Part shown: piece after piece, positions 1-12,336 of the stretch
How the letters are laid out: every line of letters begins with the position of its first letter
Position numbering within the stretch: the stretch's first letter is position 1
Origin: Anarhynchus alexandrinus
Taxonomy: Eukaryota; Chordata; Aves; Charadriiformes; Charadriidae
Length of the DNA: 64,000 nucleotides
Assembly: GCA_008711295.1 (NCBI GenBank)
Contig: VUYV01000016.1
Location: forward strand, 5,443,871-5,507,870
Direction: 5' to 3'
Translations under genes and position numbers: made by a program
The notes under the pieces: model-generated
The model's input: only the letters and a program-made list of their open reading frames with translations
What the model was told of the DNA's origin: nothing
Database searches by the model: none

Positions 1-2039
1 GACTATCGTACCGCCTCTCCTGCTGACGCTGGCTGAGTAACCCACAGCAGTGCTGGTCCCAGCTGTGCCACTGGGGAATGGGGTGGGAGTAGGGATAGCA
101 GGAGAGATGTGAGAGCTGTGCTCTGTAGATACAGCTACCCAAAACCTTTTAAAATGCCAGTGTTTGTGTTATTCAAGCTTCTGCCCAAGAAAGGAGTACC
201 ACCAGCTCTGCTGGTGCCTGCTGAACAGTCATAACACAGCTCCATCCAGCTGCTGCAGGAACCGAGGCAATGCTGAAATGGTGCTATTGGGAGCAATCAC
301 TGCATCTTGCACTTAATGCTGTTTACTGTAGTACCTAACAAATCGAATTACATGCTAATCAGCACACCCCTGCCTGTTAGATCTACGCCAGACTTGGCTC
401 CTTTTCATTTCACTCCTTTCTATGCACAGAAATAATTCAACCGAGCACCACAGTGCCATGGACTCCTGGACTGGTCCAAACTTCATGTGTAACCTCCAAC
501 GACACATCAGGTCCCTACACGCAAAGCAAATTCCCTGTGTCCAAGATACTGCCCATGCAAGGTGTGAGACACAGACCAGCAAAGCAAATCCACTTTGTCA
601 GCTACTGCACCATCATCTTGCTGCCTCCCAGTCACAAATGAAGGTAATTTTCCAGCAAGACGTATCCTAACAGCCCTGCCCTGGAGTAAGAAGGTGGCAG
701 TATTATTTTGGGTGCCAGGGGAGCCTATTCAGGTCCTCCCATGAGGGTGTCTGTGCTCGGGGCAGGATTTCCAGCAACAGCCTTCCCGCGAAAAATTAAA
801 GCCTCGCCCCAGCTCCTATCCCCAAGCTCACGTTCAGAGGTGACAGGTTGCTCTGTTTGTTCAGCCTCATACACTTGACCCCATCCTGGGGTTTTGGTGG
901 CTTTTCCCTCCGCTGTGTACGAGATCAGGGGAGATCCAGGGGGACTGAAGAACTGAAAAGCTGTAAGTTCAGATTTATGTAAATAGCCTCAAAGAACAAA
1001 TTTTTGCACTTACAGCATGTAAAACCTGAGCCAGTTAGAATAAAAGGAAAAAAGGATGCCTTCAACCCAAAGTTAATCATATTCTGTATCTTTTATCAAT
1101 CCTAAATAAGAGTAATCCAGTTAACCCACAAAATAAGAGAGAAGTCTGCTGAACTCTGCAGGACTGGAGTGCCAGACCCTGTTCCCAATGAAGAAGTCAG
1201 AACCACTTTGTTCTTCCCCTACCAGTAGCTATTCTCTTAGGTTAAAAGCTAGGGAAATTGGAAAGGCTTATTTTGTCTTGTAATCTTGAAAACTACCAAG
1301 GAGTCCCAAGTGCATCTGCAAAGCACTGACAATGGCATTTGCCATCCCAGATGACCCCACAGACTAACACTGACCAAAGTCCTGTGAAATTGTGCCAGAC
1401 ATAAAAGCATACAATAACCTTATAAAGTTAGTAACTAGAATGACAAAGCGAGATGGGTATTTTTACTTAAAAGTGGAGCTTTTAATGACTGTGTACCATA
1501 GCTACATAAACCCTATTTTTTTTTTTTAATTATAGTATTTCAGCAGACAGATGCTGTGTCCCACTAACCCAAGGAAATCACCTGTGCCCAGCAGCAGCAT
1601 AACCCTGTGCCGCCCTGGGAAGCCTGCAAGTATTTCTCATGCACACCTTGCTGCTGCCCGAGCACATGGCTGGGCTGTAAATGTTCCCTTGGGAGGGAAT
1701 CAGTGTTCGTCCTCTACCTCAGCCCAGCAACATATTTGCTTTTTAAACAGCCAGCAATTAGTTCATTTTCAATTAGGAAGCGCACACCACGTGAAGTCTG
1801 TCAGCCGGTATTTTTTCTGGGGGGATTCCCTGTGGTTCCTTTGCTGAGCAAACAGCAGCAGAGCCCGCTTCCCTCGGGAACGGGCATGCTATTAGCATCT
1901 GGAAATTGCCTTTTTTGCACACACTGAGTATCATCCGCAAGCCCAGAGCAGAGGGCAGCAGCGAGGACTCGAACCCCCCAACGCCCTATGAAAAAGCACG
2001 TTTTCCCCCAAGGCAGCCACACAGCCAAAAAAAAACATT

Positions 2040-2480
2040 AATAAAATGCTTCATTTTTAAGAACTTTTAAGAAAACTGTTAGAAACACAGATTGCAAAAT
2101 AGGAGATGGGTGCGGATCGTTTTCCTTTGACAATTTTTACTTACTAATAATAGTTTTCTGTAGCACAAGGACCTCAATTATTCCCCTCCAGAGCAAACAA
2201 AACGCAGTAATACATCATTAGCTTCACCAGCTTCTGTTCCCGCGCTCTGATTAATTGTAACCTTTCCCGATATTTGATCGCAAATGAAAGAGTACGAATT
2301 GAGAAGCACAAATTAAATTAACGTGTCAAGCCAGCTTGCATAGCCAGTACTCCAGATAAATGGGAGCTGGGCCGATATTCAATCTCAAGGAGAAAGGAAA
2401 TGTCTGGTATGGACTGATGGCAGCATAAATCGCTAAGAAATAGTCTGTAAGCGAGAAGTAAAAATGACGTTGGTTCTCCT
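2040..2480. other. Candidate conserved non-coding element (AT-rich, homeodomain-core dense)
   Basis: This interval has few simple runs and many TAAT/ATTA cores (for example CTGATTAATTGTAACC near 2247, and AAATTAAATTAACG near 2310). It lies in otherwise mixed-composition DNA. Vertebrate developmental enhancers often look like this, because homeodomain factors bind TAAT cores. No reading frame of interest crosses it. The call is inference from composition only; an alignment to chicken and a non-avian reptile would settle it. Confidence 0.25.
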
Positions 2481-2573
2481 TCAGCTCATACTGGTGCAAC
2501 TCCCCGCTGCTGAGGCAAGCAGGAGACCGACAGATATCTGCATATCTATATAGCTATAAAACTGAGGAAAATA

Positions 2574-2628
2574 TTTGGTTTGTTTGTTTGGGTTTGGGTT
2601 TTTTTTTGGTGTGTGTTTTTGTTTTTTT
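2574..2628. repeat. T/G-rich low-complexity tract
   Basis: The + strand is almost purely T and G here, built from TTTG and TTTGGG steps and ending in a T run. It is the complement of the CAAAC/AAACCC tracts found at 23191-23254 and 49525-49608. Confidence 0.85.
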
Positions 2629-4185
2629 AATAAGGAATAGCAACAACAATAGTTATGTATTTCCTTTTTGTTTGCTTTAAGGATGGTTCTAAGCTTCTTG
2701 GTGGGGACCCTCTGCTGCTGGCTGCAAGCAGAGCATGAGTTTTCTTTGGAAAAAAAGTGTGCCTTGATTGCATGCATACATTTTTTAAGAAGAATTTACC
2801 TCTATTTTTCTGTTTTTAACTCAAAATACAGAGAACACTACCCTATTTTTCAGAAGACGAAACAAGAAGCAATCCCTGGAAAAGCAGAGTGGACTGAATG
2901 AGAAGCCAATGAAGTTAATGGAAAGTCTCTTAAAAACTGCACTAGTGTCAGGTCAGGCCTGACATATCACTGACTCTGGGACAAAGCAGAAATCCTGGTT
3001 GACTTCCCAGACAAGATACTCTTAAATGCTTCCCTACCTGCCAGAGGATCTTTCTGGATGTATAGGATGGAGATGAATAAGGAACCAGGGAGCAGCTGCC
3101 TGCAGAGCACATTCAAACCACAGGTTGGTGGGTCCTGCGGTCATGTCCTGTATTCATTCATTTATCTAGACGGAGATCTCATTACTTCTTTAGACACAAG
3201 TAGTTTCAGGTCTCATGAAAGGATATTGTTTTTTTTGGCATGTGGATGGACGACACCCCATGCAGGAGAATACTAGGTTGGTTCATCTATCTAATTAGAG
3301 ACCTGGTTTCCCATGATCCCTGCTTAATCCTCTGCTCTTCTCGATTATGATTTGAGCATTTCAATTTGGGAACAATAAAATAAATCCTTAGAAAATGTTC
3401 TGACGTATCCTACCAATGAATTAAGATCGCTATTTTAAACACCAATTCTCTGATGGCAACAAAAAGGATCTACAAATCCTCAATGGACTAAGTCAGCCAA
3501 TACAGCCTAAAATTTAATAGTCCTCTCTACCATGCTGCTAAGCTCTTCTGCATGAAAATAGCGTCACTGATGAAAAATTAATCACCTGTGACCATACACT
3601 TTTTCCAGCCTAACTCTATCTATTTTAATTCAAAGATAGGATAGAAATACCATTTTCAATGCATGTCCACAGGAGTTTTAGGAAGAAAAAAGCTTGACGG
3701 TCAGTAGGATTCACCTTATTCCCACGGATTTTCAAGGTGCCTTATATTTTTTGAGATGGGACAGACTCCTAAATCATTTAAACGCTATTAAAATACACAC
3801 TTTAATCATGGAAAAATATATATTGATGGACTAGACCACACTTGACAAGTACAAAAATTTCATCTTTCCCAAAGCCTCTCATTTACCCTACAGCATTCTT
3901 CTTATTTCAACCTTAGGTCAAATCAGCCAATTTTTCAGAGTTCCTGTGTCACTGCACAATATAATAAAAATTCATTTAAACAATTGTAAGCTGTCCAGGA
4001 CTCCTCATGGTCCATGTTTCTTTTCAATCCCACAACACCTTGTTTATGGTTGAAAATGCCTGCATTCGTCACAGCACAGCAGGGTGTCTCTTGATAGCTC
4101 GCCCATGAGACATATCTAATAGAAATGGACAATGGAGTAAAAGAGACGAAAAAATAATAACAAAAGGCAATGCATGCTTCTAGAG

Positions 4186-4290
4186 AAATTGTAAAAGCTG
4201 GTACAGAATGGTCAAACTAGAATTGATGTACTCCAGGGACCAATACTCATTCTTCTTATTGATAGCTACTCTTGTACGAGGACTCATTTC
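4186..4290 (+). mobile_element. Possible fossil LINE reverse-transcriptase fragment
   Basis: Read from 4225 on the + strand, the codons give DVLQGPILILLIDSY. This resembles the LINE reverse-transcriptase segment that normally reads like G-V-P-Q-G-S-I-L-G-P-L-L-F, with a short deletion and several substitutions. The flanks give no further convincing match. If real, it is an old CR1- or L2-type relic. The match is short and could be chance. Confidence 0.3.
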
Positions 4291-6920
4291 CACACACTGA
4301 CTGACATGTGCTTCCCTCATTTAGAAGTCTTGTAATTCCCAGTGGATTTTAATGCTCAGTAATTTTCAGCTGAGTAGCTTAAACGCACGTATTGTAGCCA
4401 GTCACTCTCTATTATCTTATACACATGCACACATATATAGCAAAGTGCAGACAGAACAGTGAATTAGTCTGCAACAGCTCTGGGCAGATTAAAGAGGAAC
4501 ATCCCCCCCAAACCCTACCAACCCCTGGAGGTAACTCAAATCATTTCTGGCAATTGAAAAGATTCCAGATTTGTAGAAGCAAATAGTCCTCTGGGTTCTC
4601 AGCTTGAGATAATTAATGGCATTAACTTTGTAGGAAACACTGGACACCCACAGGGAGGGGGTATTAAATAAAGCACCCATTAAATGAGACACCCCAAATC
4701 TCAAACTTCAAAGCAGCTGTAATATCTTTTATGAGTTGATATTATTATTTTTTCAAATATAGAATTATATACGATAAAGGATGTAGGTACTCTATTTCTA
4801 TGTCTGAAACTGCGACTCTATTTCTATGTTTTGAATTAGAAAAAAATAATCAGTAAAAGGAAATACTGTCATCAATGAAAGTGATGACATATTGGTAAAG
4901 AAGACAGAGTGAGCAGAGTGATCAGGGAAGTCTGCAGGAAATACCAAAATCAGAGTTGTGAAACAATATTACTCAATTCTATATATCAGTATTACTAAAT
5001 ATCGGTATTTCTATAGGTTGGGGTGACTGTAAGAACTACAGGGATCCAAAATCATACATCTGTCAAGAGAAAGGACTGAGAAAAGTGGTTTAAAAGCCCT
5101 TGAAAAATTGTTCTGATTGATCACAGACCAGGTTACACCGTCTCTGCATTTTGGGCCACATCCTCGGTGAAACAGATAGCTTGGCACTGACCCGCAGCAC
5201 AGCAAAGGGGGCATTCAGGCATTAAAATTTGGGTTTTTTTGTTTTTGCACGTAAAGCTTTAGTTTTAATCCTCTGAAACTGCATTTTCTTCCCAACACTT
5301 GATGGTGGTTGCAAAGCTGGCATTACAAACATACCAACGACCAAAACATGTTAGGCTGTGGGAGGGCTTTTTTACAGTTCCCAGGAAAGACTAATCACAA
5401 GACCATGCTGCTCCTCACAAGTACCCTATATTTGCTATTCATGTATCCTGATAATTTGTACAAAATAGCTTTTCCTTTTAAAAAAGAATGCAAAATGGCT
5501 TCTAGGTCTCAAAACCAATTTATCTTGTGCTAGTTGCACCCCTGAACATACCAAAACTGCCTCAAGGAGGGGCTGTAGAGGGACGACTGCTTCCGCATAG
5601 GTTATTTCGCAGCACCCAGCGAGTGCTGTGGGATCAGTGGTGACGAGCACGAATGGGACCGGAGGGGGACACACACCTGCGACAGCATCGCGTGTCACCA
5701 AGACACATTAATGAGATGGGGGCCCTGGAGCCAACCTCCTGCCATAAATCCTCACTGGTATGTTCACATTTTTTCTACAATAATATTAATTGCATTTCTT
5801 ATTTTACTTCTAAAACAATGCAGGCTGTGCCTGCTCTCAGGAATTGCTCTATTACCATAACGTTTGTAATAAAGATTGCTTTCCAATGAATGATCAACAG
5901 AAACAAATGCTTCCTAATGCATTATTAATGGCAAGCCTCTGATAAGAATATTCTTTAGGATGAAACACACCTTCTGACCTGTAAGTCAGATATGTCAATT
6001 TTTGATATGTCAAAATTATGATTTTGATATGTCAAAATATCTTTAAAATGCAAACAAACACGTCTATAGATGAATGTATCTACAGCAAGTGCCCGGAAGA
6101 TGAAAATTATGTCTGTTCTTGTTATCACTGTGGGTTTCCTACCTTAGCATCAGGTTTTGCTCTGTATCACTCTAACATGTAACTGAAAGAAAAATATTTC
6201 TGTAGTCTACTATAAACCGCAAATGTATAGATCCTACTTTAAATTTTTATTCCTTACATATTTTCTTGTCTTTTTCTTACTCTGCATTGTGCTGAAAAAC
6301 TGGTTTGAAAGTAAATTCTTATCCTATTACTTATTGAGTTTCCGTCATGCAATACTCTGTTTCCATATTAAAAATGAGAACTGATCCCTGGAAGAGTTTG
6401 CTAGAGCTTACTATTTATTATGTCCTTCAGAAAGTTTACCATAAGCTCTTTATACAGAACATGAATGTTTATAAAACGATTACCGCTCAGTCCTCCTCCC
6501 TTTGGATCATCCACAACAATCAATAATTGCAACTGAGTAATTCCTCGACACTGATTTTTCCGGAGGCAATTGCCCTTGCCATGCAGATTTTTAATTTTGC
6601 CATCTCTAGACATTAGTTTGGAAGCGATGGGTTTCACCTGTTCTCTGTTTAAATGGGAGATAAAGGTTGTGGGGAGAAATGGAGACCCTGTATGCTGTAT
6701 CTCTGAAACCAATGTGAAAGTTTTGAGACCAGTCCCAGAAAAGCAAACGAAACCCATAACATAGTGAAAACTGAATGAAAAAACCCACACATTTTTATCT
6801 CTGGGCAATCAGTGCAAATCCAGAAAGATGAATGTTACTGCAAGGCTTTTAGTGTTTTCCAGCTTTTAAATGACTAAAACAGAAACGGTTTTTGACTGCA
6901 GGTAGGTTTTGAGTAACTGG
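4291..6920. other. Non-coding stretch, no gene recognised
   Basis: AT-rich unique sequence. It holds a direct repeat of CTCTATTTCTATGT at 4790-4803 and 4816-4829, and a cluster of GATATGTCAA repeats at 5987-6041. The longest minus-strand open frame (6401-6808, 135 codons) has no domain or family resemblance that I recognise, and is treated as chance. Confidence 0.6.
5987..6041. repeat. Short tandem array of a ~20 bp near-palindrome
   Basis: The 10-mer GATATGTCAA occurs three times, at about 5989, 6004 and 6025. The last two lie in units of about 20 bp, and ATTTTGATATGTCAAAAT at 6021-6038 is nearly its own reverse complement. Confidence 0.75.
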
Positions 6921-6956
6921 AGATGTTACTGCATCTGTAGATGTTACTGCCCCTGT
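6921..6956. repeat. 18 bp tandem duplication
   Basis: AGATGTTACTGC plus six variable bases is repeated at 6921-6938 and 6939-6956. A related ATGTTACTGC sits at 6832. The pair lies just 5' of a truncated CR1 insertion. Confidence 0.8.
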
Positions 6957-6983
6957 AGTGGCCACTACCTCCACCTCCCAAGA

Positions 6984-7743
6984 ACCTCATGAGGTTCAAC
7001 AAGGCCAATTGCAGGGTCCTGCACCTGGATCGGGGCAATCCCCGGTATCAATACAAGCTGGGGGATGAAGGGACTGAGTAGTGGATGAAAAGCTGAACAT
7101 AAGCCACAAACATGCACTTGCAGCCCAGAAAGCCAACCATATGCCTGAGTGGCATCAAAAGCAGCGTGGCCAGCAGGTCAAGGGAGGGGATTCTGCCCCT
7201 TTACTCCGCTCTGGTGAGACCCCACCTGCAGTACTGTGTCCAGCCCTGGGGTCCCCATCATAAGAAGGACATGGACCTGTGGAGTGAGTCCAGAGGAGGG
7301 CCACAAAGATGATCAGAAGGCTGGAGCACTTCTAAGAAGACAGCCTGACAGAGTTGGGGTTGTTCAGCCTGGAGAAGAGAAGGCTCCAGGGAGACCATAT
7401 TGCAGCCTTCCAGTACTTAAAGGGGGTTTATAAGAAAGATGGGGACAAACATTTTCGCAGGGCCTGTTGTGATAGGACAAGGGGTAATGGTTTTAAACTA
7501 AAAGAGGGTAGATTTAGACTAGATACAAGGAAGAAATTTTTTACAATGAGGGTGGTGAAACACTGGAACAGGTTGCCCAAAGAGGTGGTAGATGCACCAT
7601 CCCTGGAAGTGTTCGAGGTCAGCTTGGACGGGGCTCTGAGCAACCTGATCTAGTTGAAGATGTCCCTGCTCATTGCAGGGGAGGTTGGACTAGATGATCT
7701 TTAAAGGTAATTTCCAACTCAAACTGTTCTATGATTCTATGAT
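6984..7743 (+). mobile_element. CR1 LINE, 5'-truncated, with C-terminal ORF2 remnant
   Basis: This is the 3' portion of a CR1 (chicken repeat 1) non-LTR retrotransposon, the main LINE of birds. On the + strand, parts of ORF2 can be read in shifting frames: FNKANCRVLHL at about 6995, then [20 protein letters not shown] near 7160, then a continuous frame 7354-7653 containing [34 protein letters not shown] and ending DGALSNLI before a stop. The 3' untranslated end follows (GTTGGACTAGATGATCTTTA near 7684) and finishes in the ATTCTATG-type terminal repeat at 7727-7743. A stop at about 7079 and frame changes near 7312-7354 show that the copy is dead. 5' truncation is normal for CR1. It lacks the endonuclease and the catalytic part of the reverse transcriptase, so it cannot be autonomous. 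Confidence 0.96.
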
Positions 7744-8491
7744 CCTGCAACACAAAGTGCCTCCGATTCCTTCCTTTGGAGGAAGGATGCCACATGTGAA
7801 TCACTGCATTTTGCTGGACATACGCTGTTTCTGGGAAAGGCATGGTTTGCCTCTCCAGGATGAAGGGTTTCATCTAAAATGGTCCAAAAGGATACTTCCA
7901 GTCTCTCAAAAAAACAAGGAAAGGAGGTTGCTAGGTGACTATGTGACCAGCTAAGATGACTCCCAGAAATCTTGGTCTGGAAACACCAAGAGAAGCTGCC
8001 AGATGACCACGTGTATGAGCTGGTTCAGCTTTCAAACGTTTAGCAAATGACGTCAAAAGGCCACTTCTCTCCCAGAAGAAATGCTCTGGCTTACACAACG
8101 TGGCATCATCCCTCCGCAGCCCACAGCCCAGACCGACCAATTTTGCAAGCATCTCCAAAGGAGGCTGTTTCATTGAGAAAACGCCATCATAACAAGGAGT
8201 CAGAGACAGAAAGCAAGCTCTTCTCCAAGCATTTTCTGAGAAATCTTATTTACTGCAAAGGGGGAGATGCTCAGCCTGCGCAGAGGTGAAGAACTTGGCC
8301 ATCATCTCTCAGGAATCAACAGCCCATGGTTCCCATCCTGCCCAGGGAAATAGTGCTGATGGCCCGCCGGCCCTTGAGCTCTCTTTTTATATCCCAGGAA
8401 AACAAAAATTCAGCATATTTGCATCTGGGATGACAGGTCCTTCTTGAAGCGTCAGCAGCAAAAATACACCATCAATTAGAAAATAATAATT

Positions 8492-8506
8492 AAAAAAAAA
8501 AAAAAA
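8492..8506. repeat. Poly(A) run
   Basis: A 15-base A run preceded by AATAATAATT. No retroposed body is recognisable upstream, so it is treated as a simple repeat. Confidence 0.9.
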
Positions 8507-9862
8507 GACATCTCTGCATGCTGACTATGGCTGCATTCACCACTATTTCCAGGGGTAGGGAGCTTCGTTAATTCATTCACTCATTCATTCCCTACTTCGT
8601 TAAGGAACAACTCCAACAAAGCTGCTGATACAACCAGGAAATCAGAAGATGAGCAGGGAAAGTAACTGCGAAAAAATGCATTAAAGAAACACGCTCAGTT
8701 ATGGCAGGTGGTGGGGGGCAGTCAGCAATTAGTAAAAAAAGGGACTGCAAAATTTGCTGACTGAGATAAGAAATAAGTGTGCAAAAGAAGTTCAGATCCT
8801 AATGGAAATATTTTCTTACTGGAACAAAATTATTGTTGCTGGTCAAATTAAATACATTGGCCTATTAAACCTTTAATTTCAATTGCTCCATTTTCCTTTT
8901 GTTCTTAAATACAGAATAACATAAAACTCAAAAGCTATTTAAGTTAAAACCCCCAAATGTCACCTTAGGTTTTCCTCAAATTTTTGGACATACGATTCAA
9001 TACATTCCCTGGTATTTTTTGTTTCAGCTGATCTGCAAATTGTCTGTGGGCATCAGAGATGACTTACCGCATGCTTCGTGGGGCTATATAAAGGTTTTAG
9101 AAAGATGATTTTAAGATGGCCATGATAATCAAATTATTGGAGACATTGCAACTGAATGACAACAACGTCTTTACAATACACCCCTGAAAGTTAGCCTCTG
9201 TGCTCCACACATGCTCCTTCGGCTGCACCCACCCTGGCGTGTCTAATCGTGTGCAGCGCCCGGCCTTGAGTTCAGCCATACTGACGACCATGGTTTTCTA
9301 AATTATTCCCAGCTTCTTCAGGATAAAGGCAGGAAGATGTCCTGAACAGCTTTTAAAATGATTATGCAAAGCACAGTGGGCTGTATAATACCTTTTCCAG
9401 TAAAAGTCCCTTTTAGTACTCTGACGGTAATCAGCTATGTTATTATAACTATTCTTTCTCCTTATTACGTATAGGCTGAATGGAAATAACATCATCTTGT
9501 CTCCCCGTGTTTCTTACTTGTGACATGTCCTTGAAAGTAACCAATGCTCAGGATGCCAAAAGCTGAAGGCTCAGCTCGCCCACGTATGAGATGTGATATG
9601 AATAAATCAGCGCAAAGTCCATGCAAGCTGCTTCTCTCTCACTAGCAGGGGCTCAGGCTGGAAAAGCTGTATCTGCAGTGGAGCTGCCATGCAGCCTTTA
9701 ACTACTCATGGTGCTATTTAAAAATATCAGTTCATTCAGTACATTAATTCAGTTTTTTTAAATGCCAAATATGCAGCTGGGTATTTAAGGAGAAATGAAA
9801 AAAAAAGTGTATTTACTAGGGTGGCGTGACTGTTTCTTTTACAGAGTTTGACTTGTTAGGAA

Positions 9863-9889
9863 GGAGTTTCAAAACTCAAAGGAAACTCC
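9863..9889. repeat. Short perfect inverted repeat
   Basis: GGAGTTTC at 9863-9870 and GAAACTCC at 9882-9889 are exact reverse complements with an 11-base spacer. The surrounding 70 bp repeats GAGTTT/AAACTC words several times. Confidence 0.75.
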
Positions 9890-12336
9890 AAAATTCAGAG
9901 TTTCAGACTTCATCCTAAGCGTCACTATCAGACTTGTCAGGGCAAATCTTGCTCATGCGTACCTGATGAGAGCAGAGCTGGGTACCTGCTGCTGTATGGT
10001 TCACACCTCCCTGAAAGTCATCTTCAAATGCCGTTTATCTGTGCTCCACCATAGAGCTGTCTCACTGCAGTCCTGGGCTTTTTGGAGCATCATTTGGGTC
10101 CTGATTCAATTGTTGTTGGCTTCAGTGCTAGGACTGACCCCAGAAATAGCTGCTTTCTTCTCTATTTCCCTCTAGCGATAGCAGGATGGGAAAAAAAACC
10201 CTAAATGTTGACAGCACAGTCAAAAGCAGGGGAGAGGGGGAGTGTGGTTGACTTCATTTGAGAAAGCTTATTTCCTGTTCCCCTTCTTTGTAACAGGCTA
10301 GAGGAGACGCTGCTTCCCTCTCTCCCTCCCTTTTGCTGCCACTACCTCCCACGTCTCAACAGAAACCAAAGTCTCAGCAACTTAAAATGTGCCCCTTCAT
10401 CAATGTTTTCTGAGCCAATGTTTTGTAAAGCTGGACAAAGACGGACCTGCACATTATCTGCTCCGAATCCAGCAAAGTTTATGTTGATCAGAAAAGGAAA
10501 AATAGAAATTTCCAACTTGGAAAAATCTGTGAGCCAATATTTGTAAATAAAGTCTAATTTAATTACTAATATATGTATTTTTTTCAGCTGCCTAACCTTG
10601 GAAGAGTACACTCCCACTGGGATGAAGCAACCACACTATTTAACATGCAAAATCACTACACGCCTATCAGCTTATTAATAAGTAATTTTCTAATTCAGAG
10701 GAAAAGGCGAGTTATAGGCAAAGCAGAAAAGCAATAATCCGAACACGAGCATCTGAAATGCTCCACTGAACTCTACTCCAGGAAACATAAGAAAAGATTC
10801 CCCTCCCTCCACGCCGATGACAGCTTTCCAGTGCTGCTGGCATCCATCACATGTGCAGAGGCAAATGCTTCCACACTTGGTAATAATCAGAGCAAAGAAA
10901 TTACAGACTGGGGGAGGAGGAACTGCGTTTTTTTTTCTCTTGGCTAAAGGCACACTTAAATCTGAAGAGCGCATGAAGGGAACTCAGTAGTAGCTTCCTC
11001 CTCCATTTCCACTTTCCGAGGAGAGTCAGGACTCCCCACAGCTCTTCCACATCACCTGTTTTTCTTGGGTTCTCAATTTTGCCACGCTCCTGCTCCCAGC
11101 ACCAAACCGGGGCTCCGTTACCTATTTATGCAAAATAATCTTCCAAACTTCATCTCAAACCCAACTTCATCACCAACTATTACTCTGTCCCTACCCTCAC
11201 TGTCACCTCGAGTTATCAAGGGCAAAGTTACTCCCCTCTCACTTTTTGACTCCTGATGTTTGCTGAAAAATAATACAAGACCAAAGAACTGCCCTCGGCA
11301 GAACAGGTTCTCATGGTATCAGCTAAAAAGGATTTTCCTTAACATCATCACGCACTGAAATTAATAAATACACAACAAGGCAATACAGAGGCAAACTCAG
11401 GCACTGCGGGGACTAGGTAGGAAATACACACAAATTATTGTTACAAGGAGTAAAAGCAAAAACAAATGTAAAAGACACTACCAGATACCTAAACTCAGGA
11501 CAGAATATTAATAAATTATTAACATGGGAGGTTTCAGGACAGGTGTTATACATTCTGTCTCTACAAAATCAGCTTTCAAAAGTCTAAGACATTAAGGCTT
11601 AATGAATCAGAGTACATTGTTTTACTGAGGAGATACCACCAGTCAGTTAAACTGCAGGAATAAAAGTGGGGGTTTAATTCAAGCTTCTCTAAGAAAGAGA
11701 TTTGTTTGAAAAAGGTCAATTAAGCCTTCCACTCAAGTTAATCTCTTCTGTTTACCTGAAAAAAAATCTGGAATGAGGAAAAAATGATTGACCAGCAAAA
11801 CAAAATTTTCCTACGGATGCACCAAAGCAAAAACCTGCAGGTCAGCTTGCATTCAGCTGGAAGAAACACAGGCAGAAATTGCAATCAGTCTGCAATTCAT
11901 ACGGATGAGTCACATGGAGATGATTCAGATCGAGTTATTCTCCAAATTAGCCTAATGAAACACTCTCCTCTAAGGAAGGTAGCAGTACCTGAATCATTTT
12001 CGGCAGAAATCAATATTTTAACTTACAACTCTGGTTTGAAAAAAGTCTCTGTGGTCAGGGCAGAAGACACCAGACCCTCAAAGAAACTATTTCCATTAGT
12101 TTGCATTCTCCTCCAGAAGTAGGCAGTCGCCCGCCTCTGTCTTCACAGTCTCTTTTCCCCGTACACCTTCGTGCTGTTAATGGCACCATCACCATTTGCA
12201 TATATTGCCTTTAAGCTTTTGAGTTACCAATGGTCATTTAGGTGAATACATTTTCTTCTGCTGCTCTTCTGAATATTGATGGGTTTCAGTGCGGGTTTTT
12301 TTTTCCTCTTTCTTTGGTCCCACTGTAACTTATTTT

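Larger units (their letters stand above)
1..4185. other. Non-coding stretch, no gene recognised
   Basis: I see no recognisable protein, RNA gene or recent transposon here. Open frames are under about 110 codons and overlap one another on both strands, as expected by chance. Visible landmarks are a 12-base T run at 1516-1527 followed by AG (acceptor-like, but with no supported exon after it), an AT-rich block at about 2040-2480 with many TAAT/ATTA cores, a T/G-rich low-complexity tract at 2574-2628, and a perfect 12 bp palindrome (GTCAGGCCTGAC) at 2952-2963. The block at 2040-2480 has the look of vertebrate conserved non-coding DNA, but that is an impression and not a measurement. Confidence 0.6.
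7744..12336. other. Non-coding stretch, no gene recognised
   Basis: Unique sequence. Landmarks are a poly(A) run at 8492-8506, an imperfect ATTC repeat at 8571-8590, a TAAT-rich block at about 8800-8960, and a small inverted repeat at 9863-9889. The frame at 11784-12122 (112 codons) is purine-rich and resembles no family I know. I see no splice-flanked exon or RNA gene. Confidence 0.6.

Noticed and set aside
1505..1847. Acceptor-like poly-T tract plus AG followed by a 98-codon frame
   Set aside because: No donor site or conserved peptide accompanies it, and an overlapping frame in another phase is equally long.
1940..2000. A tRNA B-box-like sequence on the minus strand (GGTTCGAGTCC)
   Set aside because: No cloverleaf can be formed around it and no A-box lies at the right distance. 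At most a MIR scrap, more likely chance.
2668..2901. Small + strand frame with a hydrophobic start (FLVGTLCCWLQA)
   Set aside because: The hydrophobic stretch is short, the rest is unstructured by eye, and no family resemblance or transcript signal is seen.
6401..6808. 135-codon minus-strand frame
   Set aside because: No motif is recognised, and stop-free runs of this size are expected in a window of this length.
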